From the NCBI GenBank assembly GCA_035771175.1, contig CM069612.1:23170987-23234986 (forward strand): DNA of 64,000 nt, given 5' to 3'. Source of the stretch: Paratinospora sagittata (taxonomy: Eukaryota; Streptophyta; Magnoliopsida; Ranunculales; Menispermaceae). Shown piece by piece: positions 1 to 10,295 of the stretch; within the stretch, counting starts at the first letter, position 1; the number at the start of each line of letters is the position of its first letter. Below the pieces are notes generated by a model, which made no database searches, was not told the DNA's origin, and was given only the letters and a program-made list of their open reading frames with translations. The position numbers and the translations under genes were made by a program.

Positions 1-19
1 TTACACTCTCAATTTAAGG

Positions 20-300
20 AGTACCAAGATGTAACAGTTTTGGTGGCCAGAAGGGTGACATTGCTAATTATGTAGTGAGATGTTTGACTTGTCAACAAGT
101 TCGGGCAAAACACAAATGACTAGCAAGTTTTTTCCAACAGTTTTCAACGCCACTGTGGAAGTGAGAGCATATTAATTATCATAGATTTTGTGGTCGGACT
201 CCCTGGAACTCAGGGCGTGTTGGACTCGTTATGGATTATTGTTAATCAATTGACAAAATTCGCTCACTTCTTGATTCTTCCTAGTCTAAGCATTATGAGG
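20..300 (+). pseudogene. Ty3/Gypsy integrase remnant
   Basis: Translating the plus strand in pieces gives the N-terminal zinc-binding part of a Gypsy integrase (IANYVVRCLTCQQVRAKHK, then a stop). After a degraded gap comes the start of the catalytic core (DFVVGLPGTQG, then LWIIVNQLTKFAHFL). These match the usual order in plant Gypsy polyproteins: Cys-x-x-Cys zinc finger, then the D-F-V-x-G-L-P block holding the first catalytic aspartate. Stops and frame changes show that it is dead. It is probably the truncated edge of an element extending left of the window; no LTR is visible. Confidence 0.75.
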
Positions 301-1081
301 ATGTTTAATTACAATTCCGAGTAGCGGCACTGAGTTATTATGATTATTGATACATGTTACATTGGAATATGATTCTTTTGCGTATTATATTACTTTGCTT
401 ATTTGCGTGATAATGAGAATGAGACCTAATTATTAACATAAATATTAAGACATAAATAAATCTGGGACGTTACCAATCATGGGAAGTAAAACATAAAATA
501 TGGATACAAATAAGTAATTTAAAAGTAAAGACATAATGCTGATAATGAAAGAATTTACTGGATGTATGCTTCCCTTCCCTCTACCGGTGAATGGGTTTAA
601 GAAATGGTAGTTACTTGATATAGATTCAAATTTCTTGTTGTATTATCATTTTTAGATATTGTACTTGAGACTTAGGACCAACTAGTTGAGTGAGAGACAG
701 TACTGGACAACTTCTATACGGCTACGAGAGTGAGGCTAAGTAGGCCTTTGTTGTAGACTACGTTGATCCACCGCTAGAGGGACGAAGTATTACATTTAGA
801 CTTTTTTTTTTTTTTTGGGTATATATCTATTTTGACCCTTTGTACAATGGTAGTAATGAGGGATGAGGATCCCTGATATCATCTTTCTCCCTTAATATTG
901 TATGACCCTAACATTGAACTTAATCTTACTTATGGTACGATTCTACTATAATTGCTTTAGATTCCGTCATGCATGATTTTTAGTTTAAATTATAATCTTG
1001 ATAAGTTATATGGTACATTGAGACGTTAGACATACTGTGGGTGTATGCATGACATTAACCAAAAAAAAAAAAGACCCTTTT
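301..1081. other. Intergenic, nothing recognised
   Basis: AT-rich sequence with short homopolymers (poly-T near 802-818). I see no coding segment, repeat arm or RNA gene. It may be decayed continuation of the Gypsy remnant to its left, but no motif supports that. Confidence 0.4.
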
Positions 1082-1200
1082 TTATGAGTAATCCGTGAGA
1101 GCAAATGTCTAAATACAATCAATCCCAAGTCTAGATAAAGGTAATTAAGAGTTATGTTGTATAGTTGATAGCAGTGTAAAACTTTGTCCATCAATTAAAT
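1082..1200. repeat. Dispersed repeat, copy 1 (also near 32896-33005)
   Basis: This stretch resembles 32896-33005. Both contain, in order, a version of ATGTCTAA(A/G)TACAAT, a CAAG/CCAAG block, an AAAGAGTT-like block, ATAGTTG(A/C)TAG and GTAATGTAAAAC or GTGTAAAAC. The family is not recognised and the copies are diverged. Confidence 0.45.
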
Positions 1201-1220
1201 CTACTAAATCAAAATTCATG

Positions 1221-1400
1221 TAGCATACTCATATAATTGGAAAAAGACTCAATTGAGTAGAGTGTATTAAGATACTCAACTCAACTAAGCCTTTTTTTAT
1301 ACATAGGGTTGGCTGTATGGATCTACTTCTTTTATTCCGCTCTATTGACTGCTAGGTCGACATTAAAATCTCCTAGCCTTTCACGTAGTTTGATTAAAAT
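1221..1400. mobile_element. RTE-type LINE 3' ends in inverted orientation
   Basis: At about 1225-1260 there is a short sense-strand LINE tail (CATATAATTGGAAAAA, then a CTCAATTGAGT-like tail). At 1275-1400 the antisense form follows: ACTCAACTCAACTAAGCC, then a GGGTTGGCTGTATGGATC-like block. The same tail ends the LINE at 12571-14345, where the reverse transcriptase lies on the minus strand, so these are 5'-truncated 3'-end insertions of that family in opposite orientations. Confidence 0.6.
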
Positions 1401-1681
1401 TCACGTAATAGTTGATCTAACAAAATTTTATGCTAGCTGTCAGCTATTTAATGTAACCCTCCTTTATCGGGCTTGAGATTGGCGATGGAGAAGTTAGCAG
1501 AGTGTACTAATAAATGTTAAAAATGTGTGTAAATAAGTTCCTTAATCGATCCTTGAGCTCCATTTCTAATTTGTTTGTTTGTTTGTTTTTTATTTTTTTG
1601 TCCTCTGTTTATTTAAATAATATATTTAAGAGAGGAAATTATATGCTTTAAAAATATTGTAAAATTACAATAATCTTATAT
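1401..1681. other. Intergenic, nothing recognised
   Basis: AT-rich stretch containing a (GTTT)n tract near 1570-1590. No gene or repeat arm seen. Confidence 0.4.
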
Positions 1682-1886
1682 CTACAAGCAATAAGCTTGC
1701 TAGGAAGAGGTGGCATGAATTAGGCCTCAAGGTGTAGGTTTCCTTCGGTGTGGGGTAAAGCTCACCATCCCACTTGTTACCACATTACTAGCAATATCAT
1801 GAATGTGAACTAGGTTGCAATACCACTTGACACCAAAAACTCAATAACTATTATCACCTCCCTTACAAGGTAGATGTTAATTTGTA
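1682..1886. repeat. Direct repeat flanking P450 copy C, left copy
   Basis: About 200 bp starting TCTACAAGCAATAAGC closely match 12371-12575. In both places the segment lies directly beside the 3' tail of a minus-strand LINE. The two copies thus bracket the surviving exons of P450 copy C and its inserted retrotransposons. The segment encodes nothing I recognise. Confidence 0.7.
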
Positions 1887-2047
1887 TGGACTCAACTAAA
1901 CTCAATTAAGTCTTTTTTCAACTGTATGGGGTCGGCTACTGGAATCCACTTTTTCCACTTCACTCTATTAAGGGCGAAGTCAACATTTAATTTATAAAAA
2001 ATTAGATTTTTAAATATCTCTCTCCATATTATTTTAGGTTGAATTCT
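1887..2047 (-). mobile_element. 5'-truncated RTE-type LINE 3' end fused to P450 exon 5
   Basis: On the minus strand this matches the 3' untranslated end of the LINE at 12571-14345. It has the GTCGGCTAC-like block read antisense, and a (TTGAGT)n-like tail at the left end. At 2047/2048 the LINE meets the last codons of P450 copy C, replacing the usual stop codon. The insertion therefore removed or extended the P450 C-terminus. Confidence 0.65.
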
Positions 2048-2467
2048 ATGTAAGATGACTTGAGCACCATGTTGGGGTTGAAGAGTTATAATAGTGTAAG
2101 GAGCATGGACATAGGTAGGTGAAAGCTCAAAAGAAAAATGTTGCAGAATTATGGCTATAGCCATTTTTGCTTCTATAATGGTGAAGACCTGTCCAATGCA
2201 TATTCGAGGACCCCAACCGAATGGAAAGAACGAGACTCAATTCTATGTTGCCTTTGAAACTCCTTCGGAAAATCTCTCGGGATTGAAGTCTTTAGCATCT
2301 TCACCCCACAATTCATGGTCATGATGATGAACTAGTATTGTTGGCAAAACAATTTGTACTCCTGCTGGGAGAGTGATATTTCCTAGTTTCATTTCCTTAC
2401 AAGTGCATCTTGAAAGCATAGCTGCAGTAGGGTATAATCGAAGAACCTCGTATAAAATCATAGTTAC
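2048..2467 (-). pseudogene. CYP72A-like P450 copy C, exon 5 (broken)
   Basis: The minus strand encodes the last exon of a CYP72A-type P450. It shows the K-helix (EVLRLYP), a PERF-type block (FNPERF) and the heme loop (GWGPRICIG). Compared with intact copy B (43352-43777) it has an inserted His codon, giving HHHDHE, and two in-frame stops. One replaces the Lys after KAT and the other the Arg three codons later. Its stop codon is lost to a LINE junction at 2047/2048. The acceptor site (AG at 2468-2469 on the minus strand) is still present. Exon 4 of the same copy lies 9.4 kb away at 11947-12348, and nested retrotransposons fill the intron between them. Confidence 0.9.
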
Positions 2468-2504
2468 CTGAGTCAAAAAGTAATGGGTACTGAGAATTTA
2501 TAAG

Positions 2505-2553
2505 TGCTGAGGATACTGTGTCTGGTGAACACTAAGTTATATTGTCAGATTAG
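2505..2553 (+). repeat. Copia-2 5' LTR, first part
   Basis: These 49 bp match the start of the 3' LTR at 11606 (TGTTGAGGATATTGTGTCTG). The LTR resumes after Copia-1 at 10026, where the target duplication ATTAG (2549-2553 = 10026-10030) repeats, and runs to 10258. Confidence 0.9.
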
Positions 2554-2978
2554 TGTTGTGCGGAATCGTGGTAAAGTATGAAAGAAAAACAAGACAACAA
2601 ATTTAACGTGGTTCGACAAATTGCCTACGTCCACGGGAGACAGCAAACTTGTATTATCAGAGAATACAAACTACACCTTTAGGTGAATCTTACAGATTAG
2701 ATCTCTTAAATAGATCTCTCAGAATAGAACTCTCTGACTCTCAGGAATGAATTTTGAAGAATGAAGTTAAGCTCTATTTATAGGAGTAATCAGGAGCATT
2801 TTCGTAATTATAAATATATTATTTTAATATATTTATATTTAAATAAAAGCTTTCGGCGCATTCGACGCCGTCAAATGATGGCGCCGAATGCGCCACATTC
2901 CATTTCTTTAATGCCATCTTTGTTTATTTAGCCACCCATTTGTTTCCATGTTGTCGGCCACATGAGTGGTCCCCTACA
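2554..2978 (-). repeat. Copia-1 3' LTR
   Basis: Matches 9606-10025 along its length. It contains the plant-Copia block AACGTGGTTCG...CCTACGTCCACGGG (read on plus), an AT-rich TATTTAAATAAA-like region and a GC-rich inverted repeat around 2853-2893 (GGCGCATTCG / CGAATGCGCC). The outer end starts TGTTGTGCGG. Confidence 0.92.
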
Positions 2979-3111
2979 AATCTCCACCTCCACCTCATGT
3001 GGAACAGATCTTCACCATACCTGCAGCAATTTGTCAATTAAACCTGCAAAGCAACAATCTTTACCGTGACGAGCTTCCTTCAAAAAACTGTTGCTGCCTC
3101 CAATAGTACCC

Positions 3112-3801
3112 TTAGGCACTCCAAGCTCGTGAGATGTTGATCAAGTCCAAACAATGTTGGAACTCGATTCCTGTAACCACCTTTGTAAGCATATCTGCTG
3201 GGTTATCTGCAGTCTTGATCTTTTGCAGAAGAATACTCCCTTCTTCTACTATTTCTAGAACAAAATGAAAACGAACATCAATATGCTTCGTTCGACTATG
3301 ATGAACTTGGTTCTTTGCCAAACAAATGGCACTCTGGCTGTCGCAGAAAACTTCAACATTCTTCTGCACAATTCCCAAGTTTTTAGTCAATCCATGAAGC
3401 CAGATTGCTTCCTTGAAAGCTTCTGTTACTGCCATGTACTCTGCCTCTATAGTAGACAAAGCAACTGTTGACTGTAGTGTTGATCTCCAACTCACTGGTC
3501 CTCCTGCCGTAGTAAAAACATAACCAGTAGTAGATCTGCGCTTGTCAAGATCTCCAGCATAGTCCGAATCCACCTATCTGACTAGATGCTTACAACTCTT
3601 CGAATCTCTCTCGAACTTTAAACCAATATCTACAGTACCATGAATATATCGTAGAATCCACTTCACTGCTTGCCAGTGGCCTTTACCGGGGTTGTGCATG
3701 TAACGACTTACCATACTTACAACATGTGAAATGTCAGGTCTGGTACACACTATAGCATACATCAAGGCACCAACTGCATTTGCATATGGAATGTTCTTCA
3801 T
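3112..3801 (-). pseudogene. Copia-1 reverse transcriptase tail and RNase H
   Basis: The minus strand at 3801-3574 encodes the end of a Copia reverse transcriptase (NAVGALMYAIVCTRPDISH), continuing upstream at about 3945-3802 with QYLKKILQTFGIGNDTKPVS. An in-frame TAG near 3571, where related proteins have Gly-Tyr, separates it from RNase H at 3573-3112. RNase H shows [24 protein letters not shown] and [11 protein letters not shown], the usual acidic residues. The core of reverse transcriptase, including YVDD, is missing between this block and the integrase. Confidence 0.88.
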
Positions 3802-3889
3802 TTGCTTCTTTTAATCTTCAGAATTTGGTGACATTGATGTACTTAGCTTGAAATGTGGTGCCAATGGTGTGCTCACAGGTTTTGTGTCA

Positions 3890-4888
3890 TTACCGATGCC
3901 AAAAGTTTGAAGAATTTTCTTCAAATACTGAGTCTGAGTCAAACAGATTGTGCCTTTGACTCTCTGCTGAGATTTCCTCATCTTCTTCAGGATGGTTGGA
4001 TATCTCTGCTGACTTGCTAGGAGTTATTGGAATATCTAACTCCACCTGCTGAGGCAAATCTGGATCGCGATTTTCTTTATCAGAAACTGTATGCTTTAAC
4101 ATCGCAGATTCATCAAAAGTTACATCTCGACTTTTTACAATTGTCTTTGTATCAGGGTTCCATAGTCGGAAAGCCTTAACTCCTTCACTAAAGCCCATGA
4201 AAATCGCTTTCTTGGACCTAGGATTCAGTTTGGATTCTTTCACATGGAAATATGCAGTGCATCCAAAAATGCTCAGAGAATCATAATCTGAAACGGGGTG
4301 TCCAGACCATGCCTCTTTGGGAGTTTTGCCATCTAGTGCTGTTGCAGGAAGTCGATTTATGATATGAGAGGCATATGACAAAGCTTCAGCCCAAAATGCC
4401 TTGCTCAGTCCATAATGAGATAACATGCAGCGAACTTTATCTACCAAAGTACGATTCATGCGTTCAGCAATACCATTTTGTTGTGGCGTGCCTGGGACTG
4501 TGAAATGTCTGACAATCCCTTCATTCTCACAAAATTTCTGAAATGGGTCTGACTTGTATTCTCCTCCATTATCAGATCTGAGCCTCTTAATCTTCCTTCC
4601 CGTTTGGGTTTCTACCATTTTCTTCCATATAAAAAAGATATCTAGTACTTCATCTTTATGCTTCATGGTATAAACCCAAACATAGCGTGAGAAATCATCA
4701 ATGAAAGTAACAAACCAACGTTTACCGCCCAATGAAACATTTTGAGAGGGTCCCAGACGTCGGTATGAACATAATCTAATGTTCCTTTTGTGCGGTGGAT
4801 GGCAGATCCAAACTTGACTCTCGTCTGCTTGCCTAAGATACAATGCTTGCAGAAGTCAAGTTTCCCAGTCTTTGCACCTTTCAGAGAA
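3890..4888 (-). pseudogene. Copia-1 integrase, C-terminal part
   Basis: The minus strand encodes the integrase core: RWFVTFIDDFSRYVWVYT, the second catalytic aspartate in RSDNGGEY, and the glutamate block PQQNGIAERMNRT. The first aspartate block (VH-T/S-DVW) near 4755 is separated from the rest by a one-base deletion just after Trp. The GAG-pre-integrase end at 4843-4888 (GKLDFCKHC) meets the Gypsy solo LTR at 4893. The rest of the zinc region lies beyond that LTR, from 7823. Confidence 0.88.
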
Positions 4889-4893
4889 CCTTG

Positions 4894-7822
4894 TGTGACG
4901 CCCCGAAAATTATTTCATCTAGCCCATAACCCAATTGCATTTTGTCCAAACTCTATGCGTTGCCTTGATATGTTTGGTGTTTGTTTGATGGTTGTTTAAT
5001 GTTTGTATAGTTGATGCTTGATAATGTATATAAATATGTGTATCATAAATTGTTTATGGGTCATGTTAAATTAAATTAAAATGCATATGTTATTATTTAT
5101 GCATGGGTCCATTAAACCATGAATTGATATGAGTTAGGATTGATTGAATAAAAGGATAAATGAGAATGAAGATTTGGTGTATTAAATGAATTGGACATTT
5201 AAAATACATGGAAGCATGAAATTGGTTAAAGTACATGTGGTTGGTATGGGTAGTATGAGACCAACACATGTGAAGGTTGGTGCATGAAAGTGGACAAGTG
5301 TCCCATGCCCTCAAGGAAGTGCTAGAATGAGTGGAGGGAATCAAGGAGAGAATCAAGGAGGAAAACAAGGAGAGAATCAAGGAGAGAATCAAGGAGGGAA
5401 TCAAGGAAGTGCTAGAAAGAGGTGAGTAGAGAGAAAGGAAAGAAGAAGAGAAAGAAAAGAAGAGAAAGGAAAGAAGAAGAGAAAGAAGGAGAGAGTTGCA
5501 GGAGGAAGATCCCTGCGACGTTTTCATCAAAGAAGTAGATCTTTGGAATATATGGTTAGATTGAGCTCAAATTTCGTCAGCAAGTTCGTAACTTATGGTT
5601 ATTCATTCTGGTCGGTGGAGATCTTGATCAGAGGTTTTTTCTAAGAGATCTAACCTCTTAAACAAGGCTGGTCGGAAAGTCTGGATTTCTCGCACCGTTT
5701 CTCTCAAACTTATAGATCTCCTTAATCTACCGTTGGATGGATATAAAATTTGGGTATGTCGTGTACAAATGATAGTTCTGAATTCGGAACGGTGCAGATC
5801 TTGATTTAGGGTTTCTTCTAAGAGATCTAACCTCTGAAACAAAGCTGGTCGGAGATTCTGGATTTCTCGTGGTTTTTCGCTCAAACTTGTAGATCTCCTA
5901 AATCTACCGTTGGATGGATATCAAATTTGGGTATGTAGTTTATAGCTGATATGTCTATATTATGAACGGTGAAGATGTTTATAAATTCAGTATTTTGTGT
6001 GATATAGTCATCTGAGTTTGAGTATTTGCAGCAGGAAAGGAGAAATTGTCTGATTAGAGACTTGTTCATCAAAGATACATATCTTTTCGGTCCACCGTTG
6101 GATTGGGCTGATATTTGGACAGAAGGTTTGCTTCTTCACATAATTCAATCTGTACGGTTGATTTTGTGATTGAATATTTCTGTTAGTAGATTGATACATC
6201 TGAACAGAATAGTAAATGAAGAATTGGTAGGGTTGCTTGTATTAGACCTAAATTTAGAATATGAACTTAGACCTTTCCAAATAGCTTGCATGCCAACTAT
6301 GTTGACCTAGTTGCCATTGTTGATGAACCCATGATGCAAAATCGGTGATATACATGGTTGAACATGGTGACCTAGTGTAAATCGACAATATGGCCTAAGT
6401 ATGAAAATTTTCATATTTTGGGGCTTTTGATGCTTTTGGCCTAGATTCATTGAATTGATGCAACTTATGTTTAATTAAGCGTGATTAGGGTTGATTACGC
6501 TACTGATTTGGTGGTTGTGACCATATCATGAGTTAGGCCTACTAGTGATCAAGTGACCCAATTTGGGCATGTTTATGCCTAAGGAATTGAAAATCAGTAT
6601 TTTTTATTAATAGAATGGTTTATAAATGAGAACTATGCATTAGAGGCCTAAGTCATGTGATTTGAGTTGAATGATGGGATTAGATGAGATTTAGGCCTAT
6701 TGTTTATATATGGGCTGATTTAGGGTTGATGTGTAATGTCTATGTGATTGAGCATAGAAATTGATGTATGGTAGGATATTGATGTATGTTTCAGGATCTT
6801 GATTGGGTTGATTCGGTTTGGTAGTCGTGTGTGGTTAAATACTCTCGCGAGGCTTGGTTGTGAGTAGACTTCATTTATGATTATATCTTTTATGTCATCA
6901 TATCACTTATATATATTGTATGTTGAAAGCATGAATGTGTTCTAATGTTTTGAATGATGCATTGATTTGAGAAAACCTTATGACTTTGGTTGGGCCCATC
7001 TATCTGGCTAATAGGGGGACTTAACCTTGTCATAGGAGGGTTTTAGGAAAGGAAATGATTGGGGTCAACGGTACGGTGAAATAGACGTGCACTAGTAACC
7101 CAATGCATGTGGAATGTGGATCCAAATTGATAAACTTTTACTTGCATCGAACTTATTATAAATGCTTGATATCTATATGTTATGAGCTTTTAATCATGCT
7201 TCACAGTGACATGCATTCATGATATTTATTGATGAGTATTGATAGCATATTTGAATTCTATTCACTGGGCACCGTTGGCTCACCCTCATTTTCCTCTTTC
7301 AGGTCCTTCTGTCCCGAATAAGGGCAAATGAGTAGTTATATCTTAAGGGCCTTGCCTGCGAGAGAATCCAAAGCCTCGATGTGAGTTGAGAGGCATTTTG
7401 ATTGAATTGTGTTTTATATTATGAAGTATTATATTTTGGATTATGTAATTATAATACTTACCACATTTTAGTATGGGTGAGTTGGGACTGGTTGGATAGA
7501 CCATGTGAGCATATGACGATTTTTATTTGTACCCACAATTTTGAACTTTATGTGTATGTCAATTTTAATGGACTGTAGGGATTATGATTTTATTTGTGGT
7601 TCGTTTTTATGGATTATCTCTTGTCTTTGATGATTAATACGGTGGGTAGTTTTGTTTAGTACCTTTTGAAATTATGTCGTTGTTTGAGATAAGGCTCGTA
7701 GGGTCTCAACCACCTCACGGGAGTTGAGGAGTGGTCGGAGATGCCTACGCCGGGCGTCCCGCCCCGGCATTCCGCACGCCATTCCTTGTGGGGTTGGTGG
7801 TCCGGGGCGCGGGGTCGCCACA
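4894..7822 (+). mobile_element. Gypsy-type solo LTR inside Copia-1 integrase
   Basis: A 2.93-kb LTR begins TGTGACGCCCCG and ends GGGGTCGCCACA. It is flanked by perfect CCTTG duplications (4889-4893 and 7823-7827). It aligns along its length with the 5' LTR at 21220-24024, which is followed by a primer site and gag; that identifies it as an LTR. With a duplication on both sides and no internal region, it is a solo LTR left by LTR-LTR recombination. Its open reading frames (for example the Ser-rich antisense one at 5093-5530) are low-complexity shadows. Confidence 0.92.
5617..5945 (+). repeat. Tandem duplication of ~177 bp within the LTR
   Basis: CTAAGAGATCTAACCTCT recurs at 5641 and 5818. Each copy is followed by an AAAC-AA(G)-CTGGTCGG block and CTACCGTTGGATGGATAT. 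The same duplication, with a period of about 174 bp, is in the related LTR at 21900-22250, so it predates both insertions. Confidence 0.8.
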
Positions 7823-9175
7823 CCTTGCTTTTATCAAGGTTTGAAGAGCCTTCTCTCCAACATGTCCGAGCCGCATGTGCCAAAGTCGGGAAGTGTCCAA
7901 TGAAAGATCATTAGAATTTGTGCAAGCTGAGACACTTCCGATTACTGTGTTGCCGTCAAGGAAATAGAGATTTCCTTTTTGAGTACCCTTCATGGCCAAG
8001 AATGCTCCACGTACAACCTTCAGAGCTCCACCTTCAATGGTTACCTTGTAACCGCTGAAATCAAGGACTCCTAAGGATATCAGATTTTTCTTCAGATCTG
8101 GAACATATCTGACGTCCGTGAGCCGTCTTGTTGTACCGTCATGCATCTTAAGGCGTATAGTTCCAATACCTTTTGTGTGGCAGGTATTGTTGTTGCCCAT
8201 GACCACGACTCCTCCATCGAACTCATCCAATTTTGAGAACCAATGGCGATTCGGACACATATGATAGGAACATCCGAAATCTAAAATCCGTCTATCAGAC
8301 TGAATGTCTATAGATGAAACTGAGAATGCAGAATCTTCTTCAGCCTTCTGTGCCACATTTGCATCTGTCTTGCCCTTATTTGGACAATCTTTCTTCCAGT
8401 GCCCCTTTTGGTGACAATAGGCACATTCATCCTTTGCAAGACGTTGACGTGATAAATGACCTTTTGACTTTGAGCGGGATCGGCCTCGCCCACTGGATCT
8501 ATCAGATCTGTTGTTAGCCCTGCCTCTGGATACTGTCAAGGCTGCTGGTGATGCTTCCTTGTGATCACGTTGGTCCTTCCTTCGATACTCGTTGTTCACC
8601 AAAACATTTGAAACATCACTGAATTTAACCTCATCTTTACCATATAGCAAAGTTGTTGTTAAATGTTCATAACTTTCAGGCAAAGAGTTTAACAACAATA
8701 GTGCCTTATCCTCATCAAGAGGGTCAACATCAAGATTTAGTAGATCAGCAAGAATCTTGTTGAATTTATCAAGATGCTCACTCATGGGAGTACCTTCCTT
8801 GTACTGAAAACGATAGAGCTTCTTCTTCAGGTAGAGGCGGTTCTCTACGCTTTTCGTCATGTACTTGTCCTCCAGTTTCTTCCAGAGACTTATTGCCATA
8901 GTCTCTTTCATGACAAAGTACTTCTGATCTTTGGCCAAACAGAGTCTGATTGTTCCACAAGCTTGACGATTGACGAAATACCAATCATCATCGGACATAT
9001 CCTTGGGCTTGGTTTCGAAGGCGATATGTGCTCCTTCCCAGAATAAGAGATCTTGAACTTCGCATTGCCACATGCCAAAGTTGTTGGTGCCGTTGAATTT
9101 CTCCACCTCGAACTTTGCGTTGGACATCGAACTTCTTTGCCAAGGCCTGTTTGTGCTTGGGATTTCCTCCGCCAT
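7823..9175 (-). pseudogene. Copia-1 gag, protease and start of integrase
   Basis: One long frame runs from ATG at 9175 leftward into the inserted LTR. It has the Copia gag start (MAEEIPSTNRP, KFNGTNNFGMWQ), a UBN2-type gag body and a basic RGRSRSKSK stretch. A CCHC zinc knuckle (CAYCHQKGHWKKDC) and a protease site follow. The protease reads ILDFGCSYHMC, with Phe where an active Copia protease has Ser or Thr in D-S/T-G. The frame ends in the pre-integrase zinc motif (LWHMRLGHVGEKALQ) at the LTR. The same start (MAKEIPSTSRP) occurs at 63203. Confidence 0.92.
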
Positions 9176-9447
9176 TTAGACCGAAGATATTTATGACGCC
9201 GAAAAGTGCTTGAAAAATGATAAACAACTCCAATTAAGCTATATCAATAACTTAGCAGCTGAATCTTTAGAAACTGATTGCACGGTTGCGTCCGGAACGG
9301 TCGAAAATGGTGGAAACGAGTCTGACTTTGCTGAAATCAGACGAAAAATGAGCCGAATATGGTTGGTGAACAGGAATTGATGAATAGGATCGGGCTGAAC
9401 GCGGACTGGGCCTGAGGAACAGTGGCAGGCCGAAACAGGGGGCTGGG

Positions 9448-9605
9448 TCGGTGAACAGTGACGGGCCAAAAAAGGGGCTGGACTGGTGAACAGTGACGGG
9501 CCGAAAAAGAGGCTGGGTCATGAATAGTGACGGGCGAAACAGGAACTGGGCCGTGAATAGTGATGGGCCGAAACAGGGGATGGGCCGGTGAACAACGATG
9601 AACAG
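9448..9605 (-). repeat. Copia-1 leader minisatellite, ~34 bp x 5
   Basis: GTGAACAGTGACGGGCC-like units start at about 9451, 9486, 9520, 9553 and 9588, spaced 33-35 bp. They lie between the 5' LTR and gag on the minus strand. The related element at 62414-63202 has the same leader with a shorter-period version. Confidence 0.8.
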
Positions 9606-10025
9606 TGTGGAATCGTGGTAAAGTATGAAAGAAAAACAAGACAACAAATTTAACGTGGTTCGGCAAATTGCCTACGTCCACGGGAGACAACAAACTTGTA
9701 TTATCAGAGAATACAAACTACACCCTTAGGTGAATCTTACAGATTAGATCTCTTAAATAGATCTCTCAGAATAGAACTCTCTGACTCTCAGGAATGAATT
9801 TTGAAGAATGAAGTTAAGCTCTATTTATAGGAGTAATCAGGGGCATTTTCGTAATTATAAATATATTATTTTAATATATTTATATTTAAATAAAAGCTTT
9901 CGGCGCATTCGGCGCCGTCAAATGAGGGCGCCGAATGCGCAACCTTCCATTTCTTTAATGCCATCTTTGTTTATTTAGCCACCCATTTGTTTTCATGTTG
10001 TCGGCCACATGAGTGGTCCCCCACA
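9606..10025 (-). repeat. Copia-1 5' LTR
   Basis: Partner of 2554-2978. Starts TGTGGAATCGTGG and ends GTCCCCCACA on the plus strand, followed by the ATTAG duplication. The leader abuts it with no recognisable tRNA primer site. Confidence 0.92.
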
Positions 10026-10258
10026 ATTAGTCAAGTCTTTAGTCAACTAATTAGTAGTTTCTTGTTCTGTTAGTTTTGTTACCTGTATATCAATCTATTG
10101 TGTTGTAGTTAACAGTTAGTTAGGAAATCGTTAAGTCATTTGTATAAATAAAACTCTCTGTTAGAGAAATAATATCTTTCGCTTGTTCTTGTTTTCCCTC
10201 TTTCTTTTATTTTTCTCAAGTTTTTTCATCTCTCTTCCTCTCTTCATCTCTCATAAGA
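10026..10258 (+). repeat. Copia-2 5' LTR, second part
   Basis: Continues the LTR broken at 2553. It matches 11651-11895, including TATAAATAAAACTCTCTGTTAG, a probable TATA and R-region start, with a small length difference in the T-rich end. It ends at the primer site. Confidence 0.88.
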
Positions 10259-10270
10259 TGGTATCAGAGC
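10259..10270 (+). promoter_or_regulatory. Copia-2 tRNA-Met primer binding site
   Basis: TGGTATCAGAGC directly follows the LTR end, the standard plant Copia primer site complementary to initiator tRNA-Met. Confidence 0.9.
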
Positions 10271-10295
10271 ATCAATGTCAGTAATGACGAATTAG

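Larger units (their letters stand above)
2554..10025 (-). mobile_element. Copia-1: LTR retrotransposon inserted in the Copia-2 LTR
   Basis: This minus-strand Copia is flanked by perfect ATTAG duplications (2549-2553 and 10026-10030). Its LTRs, 2554-2978 and 9606-10025, are nearly identical. Reading leftward it has a repeat-rich leader, gag with a zinc knuckle, protease, integrase (split by a Gypsy solo LTR), then directly the tail of reverse transcriptase and RNase H. The central reverse transcriptase with YVDD is deleted. No tRNA primer site adjoins the right LTR, although the related element at 62047 has one. The element is therefore defective. A G/A-rich polypurine tract (minus strand) adjoins the left LTR at 2979-2998. 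Confidence 0.92.

Noticed and set aside
5093..5530. 145-codon antisense frame rich in Ser and Leu
   Set aside because: It is the complement of a GGAGAGAATCAA / AAGAAGAGAAAG low-complexity tract in a Gypsy solo LTR; no start context or domain.
5641..5940. Possible CRISPR-like array
   Set aside because: Only two long units with a 177-bp period; a tandem duplication in an LTR of a plant genome.
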